A program made the translations under genes and the position numbers. Shown here piece by piece: positions 42,422 to 51,263 of a DNA stretch of 64,000 bases; the stretch's first letter is position 1, and each line of letters starts with the position of its first letter. The stretch is from Streptomyces sp. NBC_00513. Lineage in GTDB: Bacteria > Actinomycetota > Actinomycetes > Streptomycetales > Streptomycetaceae. The notes under the pieces are model-generated. The model was given only the letters and a program-made list of their open reading frames with translations. It ran no database searches and had not been told where the DNA came from. The stretch is from contig NZ_CP107847.1 of NCBI RefSeq assembly GCF_041431415.1, forward strand, positions 1 through 64,000, read 5' to 3'.

Positions 42422-42610
42422 TCAGAGGCCGGCGGCCAGTCCGGCGAGTGAGGCCAGGGCGCTGTTGATGGTCGGAGCGAGGCCGGTCGCGGCGAGGGTG
42501 AAGCCGAACAACGTGCAGACGAGGGCGGAGCCGATGCGGACGTGGCCGCCCTTGACGAGGACAACGACGACGATGCACAGCAGCACGGTGGCGGAGATGG
42601 ACAGGGCCAC
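42422..42610 (-). CDS. 62-aa two-helix membrane protein
   Basis: Two membrane segments (SATVLLCIVVVVLVKGG and ALVCTLFGFTLAATGLAP) with almost no soluble part. Genes of this size and shape sit downstream of traB in Streptomyces plasmids and are thought to help spread. A GGAGG-like site lies before ATG 42610. Confidence 0.65.
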   Translation of the reverse strand: MALSISATVLLCIVVVVLVKGGHVRIGSALVCTLFGFTLAATGLAPTINSALASLAGLAAGL

Positions 42611-42697
42611 GGCGGGAGTCCTCCTTGAGGAGATTGGACGGGTGGGGGCTGGCCATGCTCGGGCAGGCCGGCCCCACTGGGATGGACTGGGAGAGGA

Positions 42698-44842
42698 TCA
42701 GGCGTTGTTGAGGCTCCTGATGGCCTCCAGCGCCTGGCGGGGCGAGGCGATCTGGGGCTCGGAGCGATTGCTGTCGGCCTTCGGCCCGCGCTTGCCGCCT
42801 CCGCCCGTGCCGCCACCGCCGCCGCGGCGGCGGGAGCCGCCTTCGTCGTCGCCCTCCTTGGGCTCGGGCCAGAACTCGCCGGGGCGTACGGGCTCGTTCC
42901 AGTCGAACCACAGGCCGCGCTTGGTCAGCTCGCTGATCTCGTGGTCGGTGAGCCGGCAGACGTCGTGGGGAAACAGGTCGGCGAGGTCGGTGTCGAAGTC
43001 CGCGTACAGCGACCGCATCAACACCGCGCGCCCGTTGTCCATGACCATGATGGCGACCCCGCCCGTGCTCACCCCGTTCTCCGGATCGGCCTCGCCCTTC
43101 ATGGCCCGCTCGATCGTGGAACCCTCCTGCTGGGCGTAGCGGGCCGGGATGGTCGGGACGTCGTAGGCGTTCTCCATCGTTCCTTCCGCCGCCTTGCGGG
43201 TGGCGCCGGGCGAACCCATGTTGAAGATCGTCGGCCGGCTGTTCTGGCGGAGGTTGTCCTTCATCTCGGTGGAGAAACCGTTGTGCGCGAACGGGGACTG
43301 TCCCGCCGGGTTGAAGCCGATGCCGTACTTCAGGCCGGTGACGGTGAGGTCGTCGCCGTCGGCCTGGATGAACTCGCCGAAGGTCGCGTCCTGGGCCGCG
43401 GTCATGAACTCGTCCGCGTAGACGTTCAGCTGCCGGTAGGGGCAGCGGGGGTCGCCCGGCTTGTAGTCGTGCGGCTGGCCGTCGTGCGGCCAGGGCATCT
43501 CCGCGCGGATCTCGCACAGCGCCTTCGCCGCCCGCAGGGAACGGGCCATCCACAGGGCGTGGGAGCCCTGCCGGTCGATGTAGCGACCGAGCACGGTGGT
43601 CTTCTCGTCCTTTCGGACCGTGGAGAGCCACACCACCTGGCCGTTCAGGGACTGCGCGGCCATGTTGATCGCGAAGAACTGCGTCTTGCCGCTGCGACTC
43701 ACGCCGAGGATGAGGCCGTGGGCGGCGGCGTTCTTGTCGTGCTGGAACACCATGTTCTTCACCGGCTGGCCGGTGATGGTGTAGCCGCACACGTACATGC
43801 CCTTGGCGTCCGGGGTCAGCAGTTCGCGGGTGGCGGGAAAGATCGCGGACAACGGGGGCTTGTCGAAGGCGCTGATGAGGAACTCGGTGCCGTCGATCAG
43901 AACGAAGACGCAGGAGTCGTCCTCGGGGAGCTTGAGGCCGCGGCAGACCTTGGCCAGGTCGATGCGCGGGGTGGTCGTGGCGTCGGCCATCCTCGCCCGG
44001 TAGAAGGTCACCCCGCGGACCTCGTCGCGGGTGCGGTGGACCAGCTCCGAGCCGGGGGCGCCTCCCTTGGGTCCGCCGACCCTATCCGTCCAGCGCTCCT
44101 CGGGGGTCGGCTTGGTGCGACGGCGCTGGTTGGCGTCCGGGGTGATGCGCGCCTCCAGCCAGCCCGGCCCGCCCAGGCGGCCGGGCTGGACCGCGACGTC
44201 CAGCAGGACGACGTCGTGGGCGGGCACACCGAAGACGGCGGCAACCGCCGCCTCGGACAGGCCGGTGATGGGCCGTCCCGGCTCCGTAGCGCGCAGCAGG
44301 AGCGTCATGTCGTGCTGCATCCCGGGGTGCCGGGTGGCCTTGACGATGTGGGTGCGGGCCGGGCTTCCGGCTTGCTCCCACATCATCCGCGCGTCGCGGG
44401 TGAGGAGGTCGGCGCCGTCGTCGACCAGCTGCGGAGCCTCTTCCTCGACCATCTCGGGCGCCGGCTGCGGGGCCGGGGCGGCGAGGGCGGGGCGGTGGCG
44501 GCTGCGGGCGTGCCGAGAGAACGGCATCACCAGGCAGCCGGCGGCCGCCCATCCGGCGGCGAGCAACCCGTCCATCCAGTAGTGGCCGAAGCCGGTGGTG
44601 TGTCCGGCGGTGACGTCGATGGCGGCGGCCAGGACCAGCGGGGACCAGCGCAAGATCTTGCGCCCGGTGCCGGGCATGTTGCTCTTGGCGGCCAGGAACC
44701 AGCCGCCGATCCCGGCGACGCCGGCCAGCTGGACAATCTGGTGGACGGGGCTGTCGGGGTAGATGTTGGGGGCCACGGCCAGCACGGGCGTGGCGAGGGT
44801 GTAGGCGAGGCGTTCGAGCATGACACTGCGCGGCGTGGACAC
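42698..44842 (-). CDS. TraB/FtsK-like conjugal transfer ATPase, 714 aa
   Basis: The DNA pump of conjugation. Residues about 40-100 contain two membrane segments (AGVAGIGGWFLAAKS, LVLAAAIDVTAG). The motor domain has a Walker A LILGVSRSGKTQ near residue 380, then a Walker B LNVYADEFMTA near 470 and a long C-terminal region ending in a Gly/Arg-rich tail. In Streptomyces a single hexameric TraB moves double-stranded plasmid DNA between hyphae; a relaxase is also present here, so this replicon may use either a TraB-type or a single-strand route. The closest relation is to FtsK/SpoIIIE-type ATPases with some T4CP character. Neighbouring genes fit a transfer operon. Confidence 0.82.
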   Translation of the reverse strand: MSTPRSVMLERLAYTLATPVLAVAPNIYPDSPVHQIVQLAGVAGIGGWFLAAKSNMPGTGRKILRWSPLVLAAAIDVTAGHTTGFGHYWMDGLLAAGWAAAGCLVMPFSRHARSRHRPALAAPAPQPAPEMVEEEAPQLVDDGADLLTRDARMMWEQAGSPARTHIVKATRHPGMQHDMTLLLRATEPGRPITGLSEAAVAAVFGVPAHDVVLLDVAVQPGRLGGPGWLEARITPDANQRRRTKPTPEERWTDRVGGPKGGAPGSELVHRTRDEVRGVTFYRARMADATTTPRIDLAKVCRGLKLPEDDSCVFVLIDGTEFLISAFDKPPLSAIFPATRELLTPDAKGMYVCGYTITGQPVKNMVFQHDKNAAAHGLILGVSRSGKTQFFAINMAAQSLNGQVVWLSTVRKDEKTTVLGRYIDRQGSHALWMARSLRAAKALCEIRAEMPWPHDGQPHDYKPGDPRCPYRQLNVYADEFMTAAQDATFGEFIQADGDDLTVTGLKYGIGFNPAGQSPFAHNGFSTEMKDNLRQNSRPTIFNMGSPGATRKAAEGTMENAYDVPTIPARYAQQEGSTIERAMKGEADPENGVSTGGVAIMVMDNGRAVLMRSLYADFDTDLADLFPHDVCRLTDHEISELTKRGLWFDWNEPVRPGEFWPEPKEGDDEGGSRRRGGGGGTGGGGKRGPKADSNRSEPQIASPRQALEAIRSLNNA

Positions 44843-44869
44843 CAGGTTCTCCTTCGGGAACGGGGACGA

Positions 44870-44895
44870 GCGGCCCCGCAGAGGTGCGGGGCCGC
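44870..44895 (-). terminator. 11-bp hairpin
   Basis: GCGGCCCCGCA (44870-44880) pairs with 44885-44895 across GAGG, between the stop at 44923 and the ATPase start at 44842. Confidence 0.6.
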
Positions 44896-44922
44896 CCGTG
44901 GCGGGGTGGGGGAGGGGAGGGG

Positions 44923-45339
44923 TCAGCGGTTGAAGAAGCCCGGCCGGGGAGTCTTCTCGGGCCGGTTGGAGCGGATGTCGTCCAGCGCCCCGTACAGGCG
45001 GGAGTGCGTGCGCTTGGCCTCCCAGGTGCGGTCGGCGGTCTCCTGCGCGCTGTCACACAGCTGCTTGACCTCCACGGCGGCGCCACCCAGGGCCACCGAA
45101 ACCAGGTTCGTCATCACCACGAACTTGGCGTCCAGGTCGGCGTTCTCAATGTCACCGGCGACGTCATGGGTGTGAGCCGCGTTGCCCTTCATGCTGCGCC
45201 GCAGCGACTCGAGTTCGAGGCCGGCGTCGTCCATGGCCTTGCCGAGCTTCTCCAGCTTGCTCTGGACGGACTTGTAGCGGTTGTCGCCATCGGCCGGAGC
45301 CGCGGCCATGCCGGCACCGCCGGATGTGAGGTCGCTCAT
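44923..45339 (-). CDS. transfer-operon coiled-coil protein, 138 aa
   Basis: Helical, heptad-like protein (YKSVQSKLEKLGKAMDDAGLE, DLDAKFVVMTNLVSVALGG, QLCDSAQETADRTWEAKR). No enzyme motifs. It sits between the low-complexity protein and the ATPase and is conserved in layout with such operons, so it likely acts in conjugation. Confidence 0.65.
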   Translation of the reverse strand: MSDLTSGGAGMAAAPADGDNRYKSVQSKLEKLGKAMDDAGLELESLRRSMKGNAAHTHDVAGDIENADLDAKFVVMTNLVSVALGGAAVEVKQLCDSAQETADRTWEAKRTHSRLYGALDDIRSNRPEKTPRPGFFNR

Positions 45340-45357
45340 CAGCGGGTGTCCCCTTTC

Positions 45358-47520
45358 CTAGTCGTGGTGGGCGGCGGCCGACACGGACGTCAGACCGGCG
45401 TCTTCCTTGGCGTCCATGTCCTCGCCGTACACGCGGGCGACCTCGTTGGCCGCGACCCTGGCGGCCACCTTGGCGATGCCGCACTCCTCGGCGCACCGCT
45501 GCGCCTGCTCCTTCATCTCACCCGCGGTCTCGGCGAGGTCGGCAACAAGGTCGGTGACGGCGGCGGACACGTTGTGGTCCTCGGCCAGATCGGCGGCCAT
45601 CTCCGCCAACGCATCGGCGACCTTGCCAAGCGCCTCCCTCAACGCCTCGGCACGCTCCCCGTCGGAGGCGGCCTTGAGGGCGGTATGCGCCATCTCCATC
45701 AGGTACTCGTCGAACGTGATGTCCGTGCGGTGTTGAGCGCTGAGATTGCCCTGCGTGGACGGCCTGCTGACCGGTGCGCTGCTCACGCTGCTCCCTTCCG
45801 TGCTGGTGGGTCGGCTGGTGCCGGGACGTTCGGTGTGCGGCTCTGGGGCGGGCGGCAGGCTCTTGACGCCGGTCGTCACCGCGGCCGGAGCGTCGGGGAG
45901 GTCGGGGACGATGTCCGCGTCGACGATGTCGTCCCCGGTGGCGGCTTCGGCGGGGCGCGGGGGGCGGCTGGGGTGATCGGGCCACTCCGCCGTCGGGGTG
46001 GGCGGCGGCCCGAACCGGCCCTCGGAAGAACGGCGTCCGCGCCGGCCTGCACGACCCGCCCGACCGGCACGGCCAGTGCGTCCCGTACGCCGGGTGCGGC
46101 CCCGGCGCCCGGTCCGGCCCGAGCCGCCGGAGCGGCGGCGGAACCGGCGGCGCTTCCTCGAACCGTCAGACGGCTCGTCACCGGCCTTGGACTCATCGCC
46201 CGCCGGGGCGGCCTTCCCATCGCCGGAGGCCCCGTCAGGGCCGTCCTTGGCGTCGGTGCTCTTGGCCTTGTCGTCGGCGTCTTTGGGCGCCTTCTCCGTG
46301 CTGGGCTTGTCGGCCGTCGCGTCGGCGCGGCGCTTGTCCCAGCGGCGTTGGGCTTCCTCGCCGATGGCCTTGCCCAGCGTGGTGCGGCCCGAATCGGGCG
46401 ACGCCGCGGCTTCCCGCTTCGCCTTCCGTGCCGCTTCCCGCTCCGCCTTCTTCGCCTGGCGGTTTTGCCATTCCTGTTGCCGGTTGGCGCGCGTCTGGTC
46501 CCGGTTCTTACTCCGGTCGGCGAGGCCGGCGGAGTGGTCGGCGCTGCGGCGTTCATGGCGTCCGGTCTGTCGGGTCGCGGCGCGATCGGCGCGGCCGCGG
46601 GCTCGCTCCGCACGGGCGTTGGACGCCGGAGTGTGGTGCTGGGCTCGGCCGCCGTCGCCCTTGTGGCCACTTCCCTTGCCGGATCCGCCAGAGCCGCTGT
46701 GGGAGCCCTTCGACCCCCCGCCGGCCCCGGCGTGCCCCGAACCGGGAGAACGGCCGCCAGAGGGTCGGTCAGGGCCCTTCATGCCGCCCTTGCCGCTTCC
46801 GGCCGCCCCGGACCCCGAACGCCCGGCGCTTCCACCGGAGTTCGAGCCGCGCGACCCGGGCCCCTTCGAGCCGGGCCCCGTTCCGGCTCCCGAGCTGTTG
46901 CGAGGCCCGCCGCCACCGCTGCCGCTCCCGCTGCGCGGGGACCCGCCCCCGCCACCGGCCTTCGAGCGGCCCTTGTCCGCACCGAGCCCGGAGCTGGGCG
47001 ACTTCGTGCGGTCGGCGTCGGCCTTTCCGCGTGCCGCCGCCTTGTCGCCCTTCGCTTTCATCATCGCGGCGTGGAGCTTTCCGTTCTGCTCCATCATCGC
47101 GACTTCCTGCGCGGTGCGGCCCTCCAGCAGTGCGGCCTTCCGCGCTATTTCAGCCTCGCGGAAAGGCGCTTCGCCTTCATGGTTGTACCGCGCCATTTCA
47201 AGGCGGAATTCCAACCAGTCGCCGAGACGGTCGGCGAGAGAGCGCGGCTGGACGTATTCGCCTTCCTCGTATTCGCCTTCTTCATTCGCGTATTGCGGCG
47301 GGGTGAATCCGTCCGAGCGTAATGCCGTGGCCGGGTCCGGCGCGGCCGGAATCGCCGGGAGTTCCATCGTGGTTTCTTCCGGTGATTCCGGTGCGGCGGG
47401 AATGTCCGCCGGCGGCGGAATGGTGTCGGCGAAGTCAGGGATCGGGGGCGGGGCGTATGAGGGTTCACCGCTCCATGGGCCGCGGACCAGGATCCCGTTC
47501 GGGTCGTCCACGTCGGACAC
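45358..47520 (-). CDS. large Gly/Ser/Arg-rich disordered protein, 720 aa
   Basis: N-terminal 170 residues contain acidic and aromatic motifs (DDPNGILVRGPWSGEPSYA, YANEEGEYEEGEYVQPRSL) and a helical part (RLGDWLEFRLEMARYNHEGE). The middle 350 residues are highly charged low complexity with Gly/Ser runs, and the end is a helical domain (FDEYLMEMAHTALKAASDGE, EQAQRCAEECGIAKVAARVA). Probably a scaffold of the transfer apparatus. GTG 47520 follows GGAGGTG. Five GTGCAC boxes lie 40-75 bp upstream. Confidence 0.7.
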   Translation of the reverse strand: MSDVDDPNGILVRGPWSGEPSYAPPPIPDFADTIPPPADIPAAPESPEETTMELPAIPAAPDPATALRSDGFTPPQYANEEGEYEEGEYVQPRSLADRLGDWLEFRLEMARYNHEGEAPFREAEIARKAALLEGRTAQEVAMMEQNGKLHAAMMKAKGDKAAARGKADADRTKSPSSGLGADKGRSKAGGGGGSPRSGSGSGGGGPRNSSGAGTGPGSKGPGSRGSNSGGSAGRSGSGAAGSGKGGMKGPDRPSGGRSPGSGHAGAGGGSKGSHSGSGGSGKGSGHKGDGGRAQHHTPASNARAERARGRADRAATRQTGRHERRSADHSAGLADRSKNRDQTRANRQQEWQNRQAKKAEREAARKAKREAAASPDSGRTTLGKAIGEEAQRRWDKRRADATADKPSTEKAPKDADDKAKSTDAKDGPDGASGDGKAAPAGDESKAGDEPSDGSRKRRRFRRRSGGSGRTGRRGRTRRTGRTGRAGRAGRAGRRGRRSSEGRFGPPPTPTAEWPDHPSRPPRPAEAATGDDIVDADIVPDLPDAPAAVTTGVKSLPPAPEPHTERPGTSRPTSTEGSSVSSAPVSRPSTQGNLSAQHRTDITFDEYLMEMAHTALKAASDGERAEALREALGKVADALAEMAADLAEDHNVSAAVTDLVADLAETAGEMKEQAQRCAEECGIAKVAARVAANEVARVYGEDMDAKEDAGLTSVSAAAHHD

Positions 47521-47560
47521 GGTGCACCTCCCTCCAGAGGGCTTGACAGCGGGTGGGTCT

Positions 47561-47595
47561 CGTGTGCACGCGTGTGCACGTGCACGTGTGCACGC
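47561..47595 (-). promoter_or_regulatory. cluster of GTGCAC palindromes, possible operator
   Basis: The hexamer GTGCAC or its overlapping forms occurs four times between 47561 and 47595, just upstream of the GTG start at 47520. Clustered 6-bp palindromes at this distance suggest an operator for a repressor of the transfer operon. Confidence 0.4.
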
Positions 47596-47606
47596 ATTAC
47601 GCGAGG

Positions 47607-47639
47607 CGAAGGCCCCGCCGGAGTCCGGCGGGGCCTTCG
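47607..47639 (-). terminator. hairpin terminator
   Basis: CGAAGGCCCCGCCGGA (47607-47622) and its exact complement at 47624-47639 lie just past the stop at 47651. Confidence 0.7.
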
Positions 47640-47650
47640 TTGGTGGGTGT

Positions 47651-47959
47651 TCAGCGGCGCGGGCCGTGCTGCTCCAGCACCTGCTCCGCGTACTGCATGA
47701 GGTGGTTCCACAGCCTCGGATCGCCGTCGGCCCGCTTGTCGATCGCGAGCTTGAAGAGGCGGCAGACACTCGTGAAACCGCGGATGACGTCGGCGCGTCC
47801 GGCCCTGACGTCCTGGGTGATTCGGGTTCGAGTCACGCGGAGCCAGAATTCCATCCGACCCAACTCACCGCGACTTTCGATTGCCCTGCGCTCCTCATCC
47901 TTCAGCCAGCTGTTCCGCCCCTGAATGGAACGCTCCGTGCTGCTGAGGGGGCGCGTCAC
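47651..47959 (-). CDS. hypothetical protein, 102 aa
   Basis: Helical basic protein (STERSIQGRNSWLKDEERRA, RMEFWLRVTRTRITQDVRAG, FTSVCRLFKLAIDKRADGD). ATG 47959 overlaps the previous stop (ATGA). Unknown function within the transfer block. Confidence 0.6.
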   Translation of the reverse strand: MTRPLSSTERSIQGRNSWLKDEERRAIESRGELGRMEFWLRVTRTRITQDVRAGRADVIRGFTSVCRLFKLAIDKRADGDPRLWNHLMQYAEQVLEQHGPRR

Positions 47960-48432
47960 GCCGACTCCCTGTTACTCAAGTCGTAAATCGACGCGGGGCC
48001 ACCATAGCCGGAATTACGGCTGGGCGCATCCTGCTGCGGCGGACTGGGCGGGGCGGCCTGGAGCGGCGGGGCGTTCTTACGCTGCTTTTCCAGTTCCTTT
48101 TCCTTCCTTTTCTTGGCGGTATTAGCTACCACTTCGTCGTGGGCGCGGCGCTTGAATGCGCTCTTTTCCAGGCCCTTGGTGACGCCCTCGACGTGCTTGA
48201 GCACGTCCTTGAGCGCCCTTTCGACGGGCTGGGCGCGCATCCAGGCGTCGAACCAGTGATCGCCCTGGACGTGGGTGTCGCGGCAGTGGACGCGGGTCTC
48301 CAGGGCGAGGGCCTCCAGGTTCCTGCCGATGTCCAGCAGGACCCGCTGAACATCGGCCAGGTACCGGGCGGTCGCCTCCGGGCTCTGCGCCACATCGCGC
48401 AGGGGTGCGTGATTCGGGTCAGTGCTGTTCAC
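47956..48432 (-). CDS. hypothetical helical protein, 158 aa
   Basis: Coiled-coil N-terminal part (YLADVQRVLLDIGRNLEAL, RALKDVLKHVEGVTKGLEK) and a lysine-rich end (AKKRKEKELEKQRKN) followed by a Pro-rich tail. GTG 48432 has GGAGGAAA upstream. Probably acts with the neighbouring Spd-like protein. Confidence 0.65.
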   Translation of the reverse strand: MNSTDPNHAPLRDVAQSPEATARYLADVQRVLLDIGRNLEALALETRVHCRDTHVQGDHWFDAWMRAQPVERALKDVLKHVEGVTKGLEKSAFKRRAHDEVVANTAKKRKEKELEKQRKNAPPLQAAPPSPPQQDAPSRNSGYGGPASIYDLSNRESA

Positions 48433-48489
48433 GGCGGGTTTCCTCCTGCTGTACTGAGTGGGCTGTCGACTGCTTCCGGCAGTCGCAGC

Positions 48490-48522
48490 GAGGGCCAGCC
48501 CACTTCCGATGGGCTGGCCCTC
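48490..48522 (-). terminator. 13-bp hairpin terminator
   Basis: GAGGGCCAGCCCA (48490-48502) pairs with 48510-48522 across a 7-base loop, 24 bp past the stop at 48546. Confidence 0.7.
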
Positions 48523-48545
48523 ACTGGTGTGTGCCGGACGGCGGG

Positions 48546-50735
48546 TCAGGTCAGGTGCTTGTCCGCGTCCTCGGGGCGCAGCAGGCCGGCCTGGGCGAGC
48601 AGGCGTACCGCGCGGGTGTTGTTGACGGAGAGCTTGGTGCGGGCCTGGTAGAGCGTCACGAAGCCGTTCTCGTCCCGGGGCAGGTTCTGTACGAGCGCGA
48701 GGAGTTCGGCGTCCGTCCGTACAGGCGTCCCTGTACGGTCCGCGCCCGCCGTTCCTGTGGTTCCGGTTACGGAAGAGGACGCGGTGGCTGTACCTGTACG
48801 GGCCTGCGGAATACCGTCGCCGCCGGGCTGGGTACGGACACTGATCGCGCCGGTGCGTCCCTGGACGGCCGCGCTGGCCGTACCGGTACGGCTCGCAGCC
48901 GCCGTACCTGTACGCGCCGCCCCCTCGGGGGTGGTGTGTACGCCGTATGTACGGTCGCTGTACGCCCTGGTCACCGCCGCTTCGGCCCCGCCATCGTGCG
49001 GCGGGTGCGAGGCTGGGTAGACAGGGTCCGTACCGTCCCATCGAGTGCCCATGGCGTCCGGCCGAAGCTCGTTGTGCGCGGCGTACAGGTCGTGGCCGGT
49101 GGCCTCTGTACGGCTGGACGACACGGTGTCCGTTGCGTCGGTACGCCGGTGTGTACCTGTACGGGCGGGCGTTCCGTTTCCGGCGTCCATACCGTCGTCG
49201 TGCATGAGCGTGTGGACGCGCCAGATGACGGCCACGAAGATCAGCACGACGAAGGTCGTGAGCTGCCACGGTGCGGACTGGCCGTCCTGGACGAGGTGGG
49301 CCTGTTCGGACAGGTGGTAGGTGACGTTCGCCGACGCCATCAGCAGCAGCGCGTAAGGGATGTCCTTCTTGGCCCGGAACGCGGTGACGCAGTAAACATC
49401 GATCGAGACGGGGAGCAGCGGGGCGACGTACTGGTTGATGCCGACCATGCGGGCCAGCTCGTACTCGCCGGAGGCGGCGAGCCCGACGCCGGAGGCCAAC
49501 GCGACCCACGGGGCCGTCTTCCACAGCTTCTGGCCGGCCTTCTGCTGCCAGCCGTTCCAGCGGGAGCTCGCCTTCTTCGCCTCGCGGGCCTCCTCCAGGA
49601 GCCGGCGGGCGCGCGCCTCATCCGCCTTCGCCCGGTCGGTGATGCCCTTGGCCTTGCGCTCCGCCTCGGTGGTGATGCGGTCGGCTTCCTTCCGGGCGGC
49701 CTCCCGCAGCTGCGCCGCGACCGTCTTGGCTTCGTCTCGCAGCCGCTCGCGCTGCAGGTCGCACGCCCCCTTGAGCCCGGCGAGTTCGTCCGCGAGCGCC
49801 TTGCGCCGCTCAGCAGCCTGGGCGTCGAACTGGTCGGTGAGCGCGCGCAACTTCATCCGCAGCTCGGTGCGGGCCGCCTCCGCCTCGGTGTGCACGGCGG
49901 CGACGCGGGCCTCGGCCTCGCGGCGCCGGTCGTCGGCCGCCTTGACCGCGTCCGCGTACAGCGCCTCCGCCTCCGCCCGGCGGCCGTCGTACTGTTCGGC
50001 CGCCGTCGCCGCGAGCTGGACGAACCGCTCGCGGGCCTGGTCGACTTCCCGCTGCGCCGCGGCGACCAGTTCGTCGGCCTGCTTCTGGGCGCGGGCCAGG
50101 ATCTGGCCGGCGTCGGTGCGGCGCTGGTCGACCAGAGTGCTGATCTCGGTGAGGTCGGCCTCCGCCAGGCGGCGAAGCTCGGCAACAGCCGTGGCCGTGG
50201 CCACGCGGTCGGTGGCGGCCAGTTCGGTGAGATCGGCAACCTGCGCGCGGGCCTGGCCCACCAGGCTCTCGGCACGGTCGCGGGCCTCCGTCAGGAGCCG
50301 GTCGGCTTCGCCACGCGCCGCCTGGAGGTCATCCGTCGCCGCCTCGCGCTGGGCGGCGGCCTCCTGGTCGGCGCCGGCGGTGATGTCCGCGGCGCGGGTC
50401 CGCGCCTCGGACATCAGCACGGCAACCTGCTCGTGCGTGTCGGCGACGGTGCGCGCGGCCGCCGTCTCAGCCTCCGCCTGGAGAGTGGCGGCCTGCTCGC
50501 GCGCGGCGTCGATGACATCCGCGGCCCGGTCCCGGGCGTCGGCGACGCGGGCCAGCGCCTCGAAGTCGACAACCTCCGGCTCCGGCTCCGCCTTCGTCAT
50601 CTCGGCCGGGGCCGGGGCCGGGGCTGGGGAAGCGTCGGGGGTGGTGGGGGCAGCGGTGGGCTGCGAAGCCGGACGGGGGGTCGCCGGCTTCTTGCGGGCG
50701 GGGGTCCTCTTGCGGGCGGTTCGTGTGGCGGCCAC
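48546..50735 (-). CDS. SpdB-like protein: coiled coil, DUF2637 membrane domain, winged helix, 729 aa
   Basis: Domain order: basic Ala/Pro start; a very long coiled coil (about 55-390); a DUF2637/Spd-type membrane region (about 395-510: LWKTAPWVALASGVGLAAS, YVAPLLPVSIDVYCVTAFRA, FVVLIFVAVIWRVHTLMH); a disordered linker rich in Arg-Thr-Gly-Thr; and a C-terminal winged-helix-like domain (LALVQNLPRDENGFVTLYQA, NNTRAVRLLAQAGLLRPED). In Streptomyces plasmids Spd proteins move plasmids between compartments of the mycelium. The RTGT linker makes a striking DNA repeat of CGTACAGG type. Confidence 0.78.
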   Translation of the reverse strand: MAATRTARKRTPARKKPATPRPASQPTAAPTTPDASPAPAPAPAEMTKAEPEPEVVDFEALARVADARDRAADVIDAAREQAATLQAEAETAAARTVADTHEQVAVLMSEARTRAADITAGADQEAAAQREAATDDLQAARGEADRLLTEARDRAESLVGQARAQVADLTELAATDRVATATAVAELRRLAEADLTEISTLVDQRRTDAGQILARAQKQADELVAAAQREVDQARERFVQLAATAAEQYDGRRAEAEALYADAVKAADDRRREAEARVAAVHTEAEAARTELRMKLRALTDQFDAQAAERRKALADELAGLKGACDLQRERLRDEAKTVAAQLREAARKEADRITTEAERKAKGITDRAKADEARARRLLEEAREAKKASSRWNGWQQKAGQKLWKTAPWVALASGVGLAASGEYELARMVGINQYVAPLLPVSIDVYCVTAFRAKKDIPYALLLMASANVTYHLSEQAHLVQDGQSAPWQLTTFVVLIFVAVIWRVHTLMHDDGMDAGNGTPARTGTHRRTDATDTVSSSRTEATGHDLYAAHNELRPDAMGTRWDGTDPVYPASHPPHDGGAEAAVTRAYSDRTYGVHTTPEGAARTGTAAASRTGTASAAVQGRTGAISVRTQPGGDGIPQARTGTATASSSVTGTTGTAGADRTGTPVRTDAELLALVQNLPRDENGFVTLYQARTKLSVNNTRAVRLLAQAGLLRPEDADKHLT
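48715..49195. repeat. interspersed CGTACAGG/CCTGTACG repeat within the Spd-like gene
   Basis: About a dozen copies of CCGTACAGG-like sequence (also TGTACGG) occur in 480 bp, encoding repeated Arg-Thr-Gly-Thr in the linker. Their number exceeds what the amino-acid repeat alone would need at this codon choice. Confidence 0.5.
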
Positions 50736-50757
50736 GCCGCCTCCTTCCGGGTCGAGT

Positions 50758-50779
50758 GCCGCCCCTGGGTGGGGGCGGC
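50758..50779 (-). terminator. short GC hairpin
   Basis: GCCGCCCC (50758-50765) pairs with 50772-50779 across 6 bases, between the stop at 50796 and the Spd-like start at 50735. Confidence 0.45.
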
Positions 50780-50795
50780 TGTTCAGGTGGTGCGG

Positions 50796-51161
50796 TCAGT
50801 CGCGCTGGGCGGGCAGCTCCGCCCGCCGGTTGGCGGTCGCGTGCTGCTGGGTGAGCCAGGCGATGGCGGCCGCGGTCATGTCGTCGGCCGCGCCGTTCGG
50901 GTTCAGCGGGGCGGTGTCGATGTCGCGCATCGCGTCGACGGCCGGCAGCAGCCGCATGTACTCCGCGCCGGCGCAGTGGACGAAGCGGTCGGAGGCCAGG
51001 GCGATCAGGTCGTACTTGCCGTCCAACCAGGCCCGCTCGACCTTGCACACGAAGGTGTGGCCGGCCTGCCCGGTCCAGAACATCTCCGGGTCGCGGAACA
51101 GGACGAACTGGCCCCGCTGGAACTTGATCGTGGGGGTGGTGCTCTGGGCGCTGTTGCGCAT
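50796..51161 (-). CDS. hypothetical protein, 121 aa
   Basis: Soluble protein with a strand-rich start (TIKFQRGQFVLFRDPEMFW, AGHTFVCKVERAWLDGKYDL) and a helical end (AADDMTAAAIAWLTQQHAT). Not recognised. ATG 51161 follows CAGGAG. A copy of the intergenic leader repeat lies upstream. Confidence 0.6.
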   Translation of the reverse strand: MRNSAQSTTPTIKFQRGQFVLFRDPEMFWTGQAGHTFVCKVERAWLDGKYDLIALASDRFVHCAGAEYMRLLPAVDAMRDIDTAPLNPNGAADDMTAAAIAWLTQQHATANRRAELPAQRD

Positions 51162-51190
51162 GGTGACTCCTGGCGGGTGGGCGGTCCGGA

Positions 51191-51263
51191 CTGTCCGGCT
51201 CCCCGTCACCGCCCGACCCGGCCAACGGAGTTCGGCGGGCGGGTTGGGCGAATCAGGCAGCCG
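51191..51263. repeat. intergenic leader repeat, copy 2
   Basis: Same 20-bp block as at 38536 (51191-51210), a GC-rich palindromic spacer, then ATCAGGCAGCCG (51252-51263). Located between the gene ending at 51264 and the next start. Confidence 0.65.

Noticed and set aside
42941..47322. Very long plus-strand frames opposite traB-like and disordered-protein genes
   Set aside because: Antisense artefacts of high GC third positions; the minus-strand frames have recognisable motifs and start signals.
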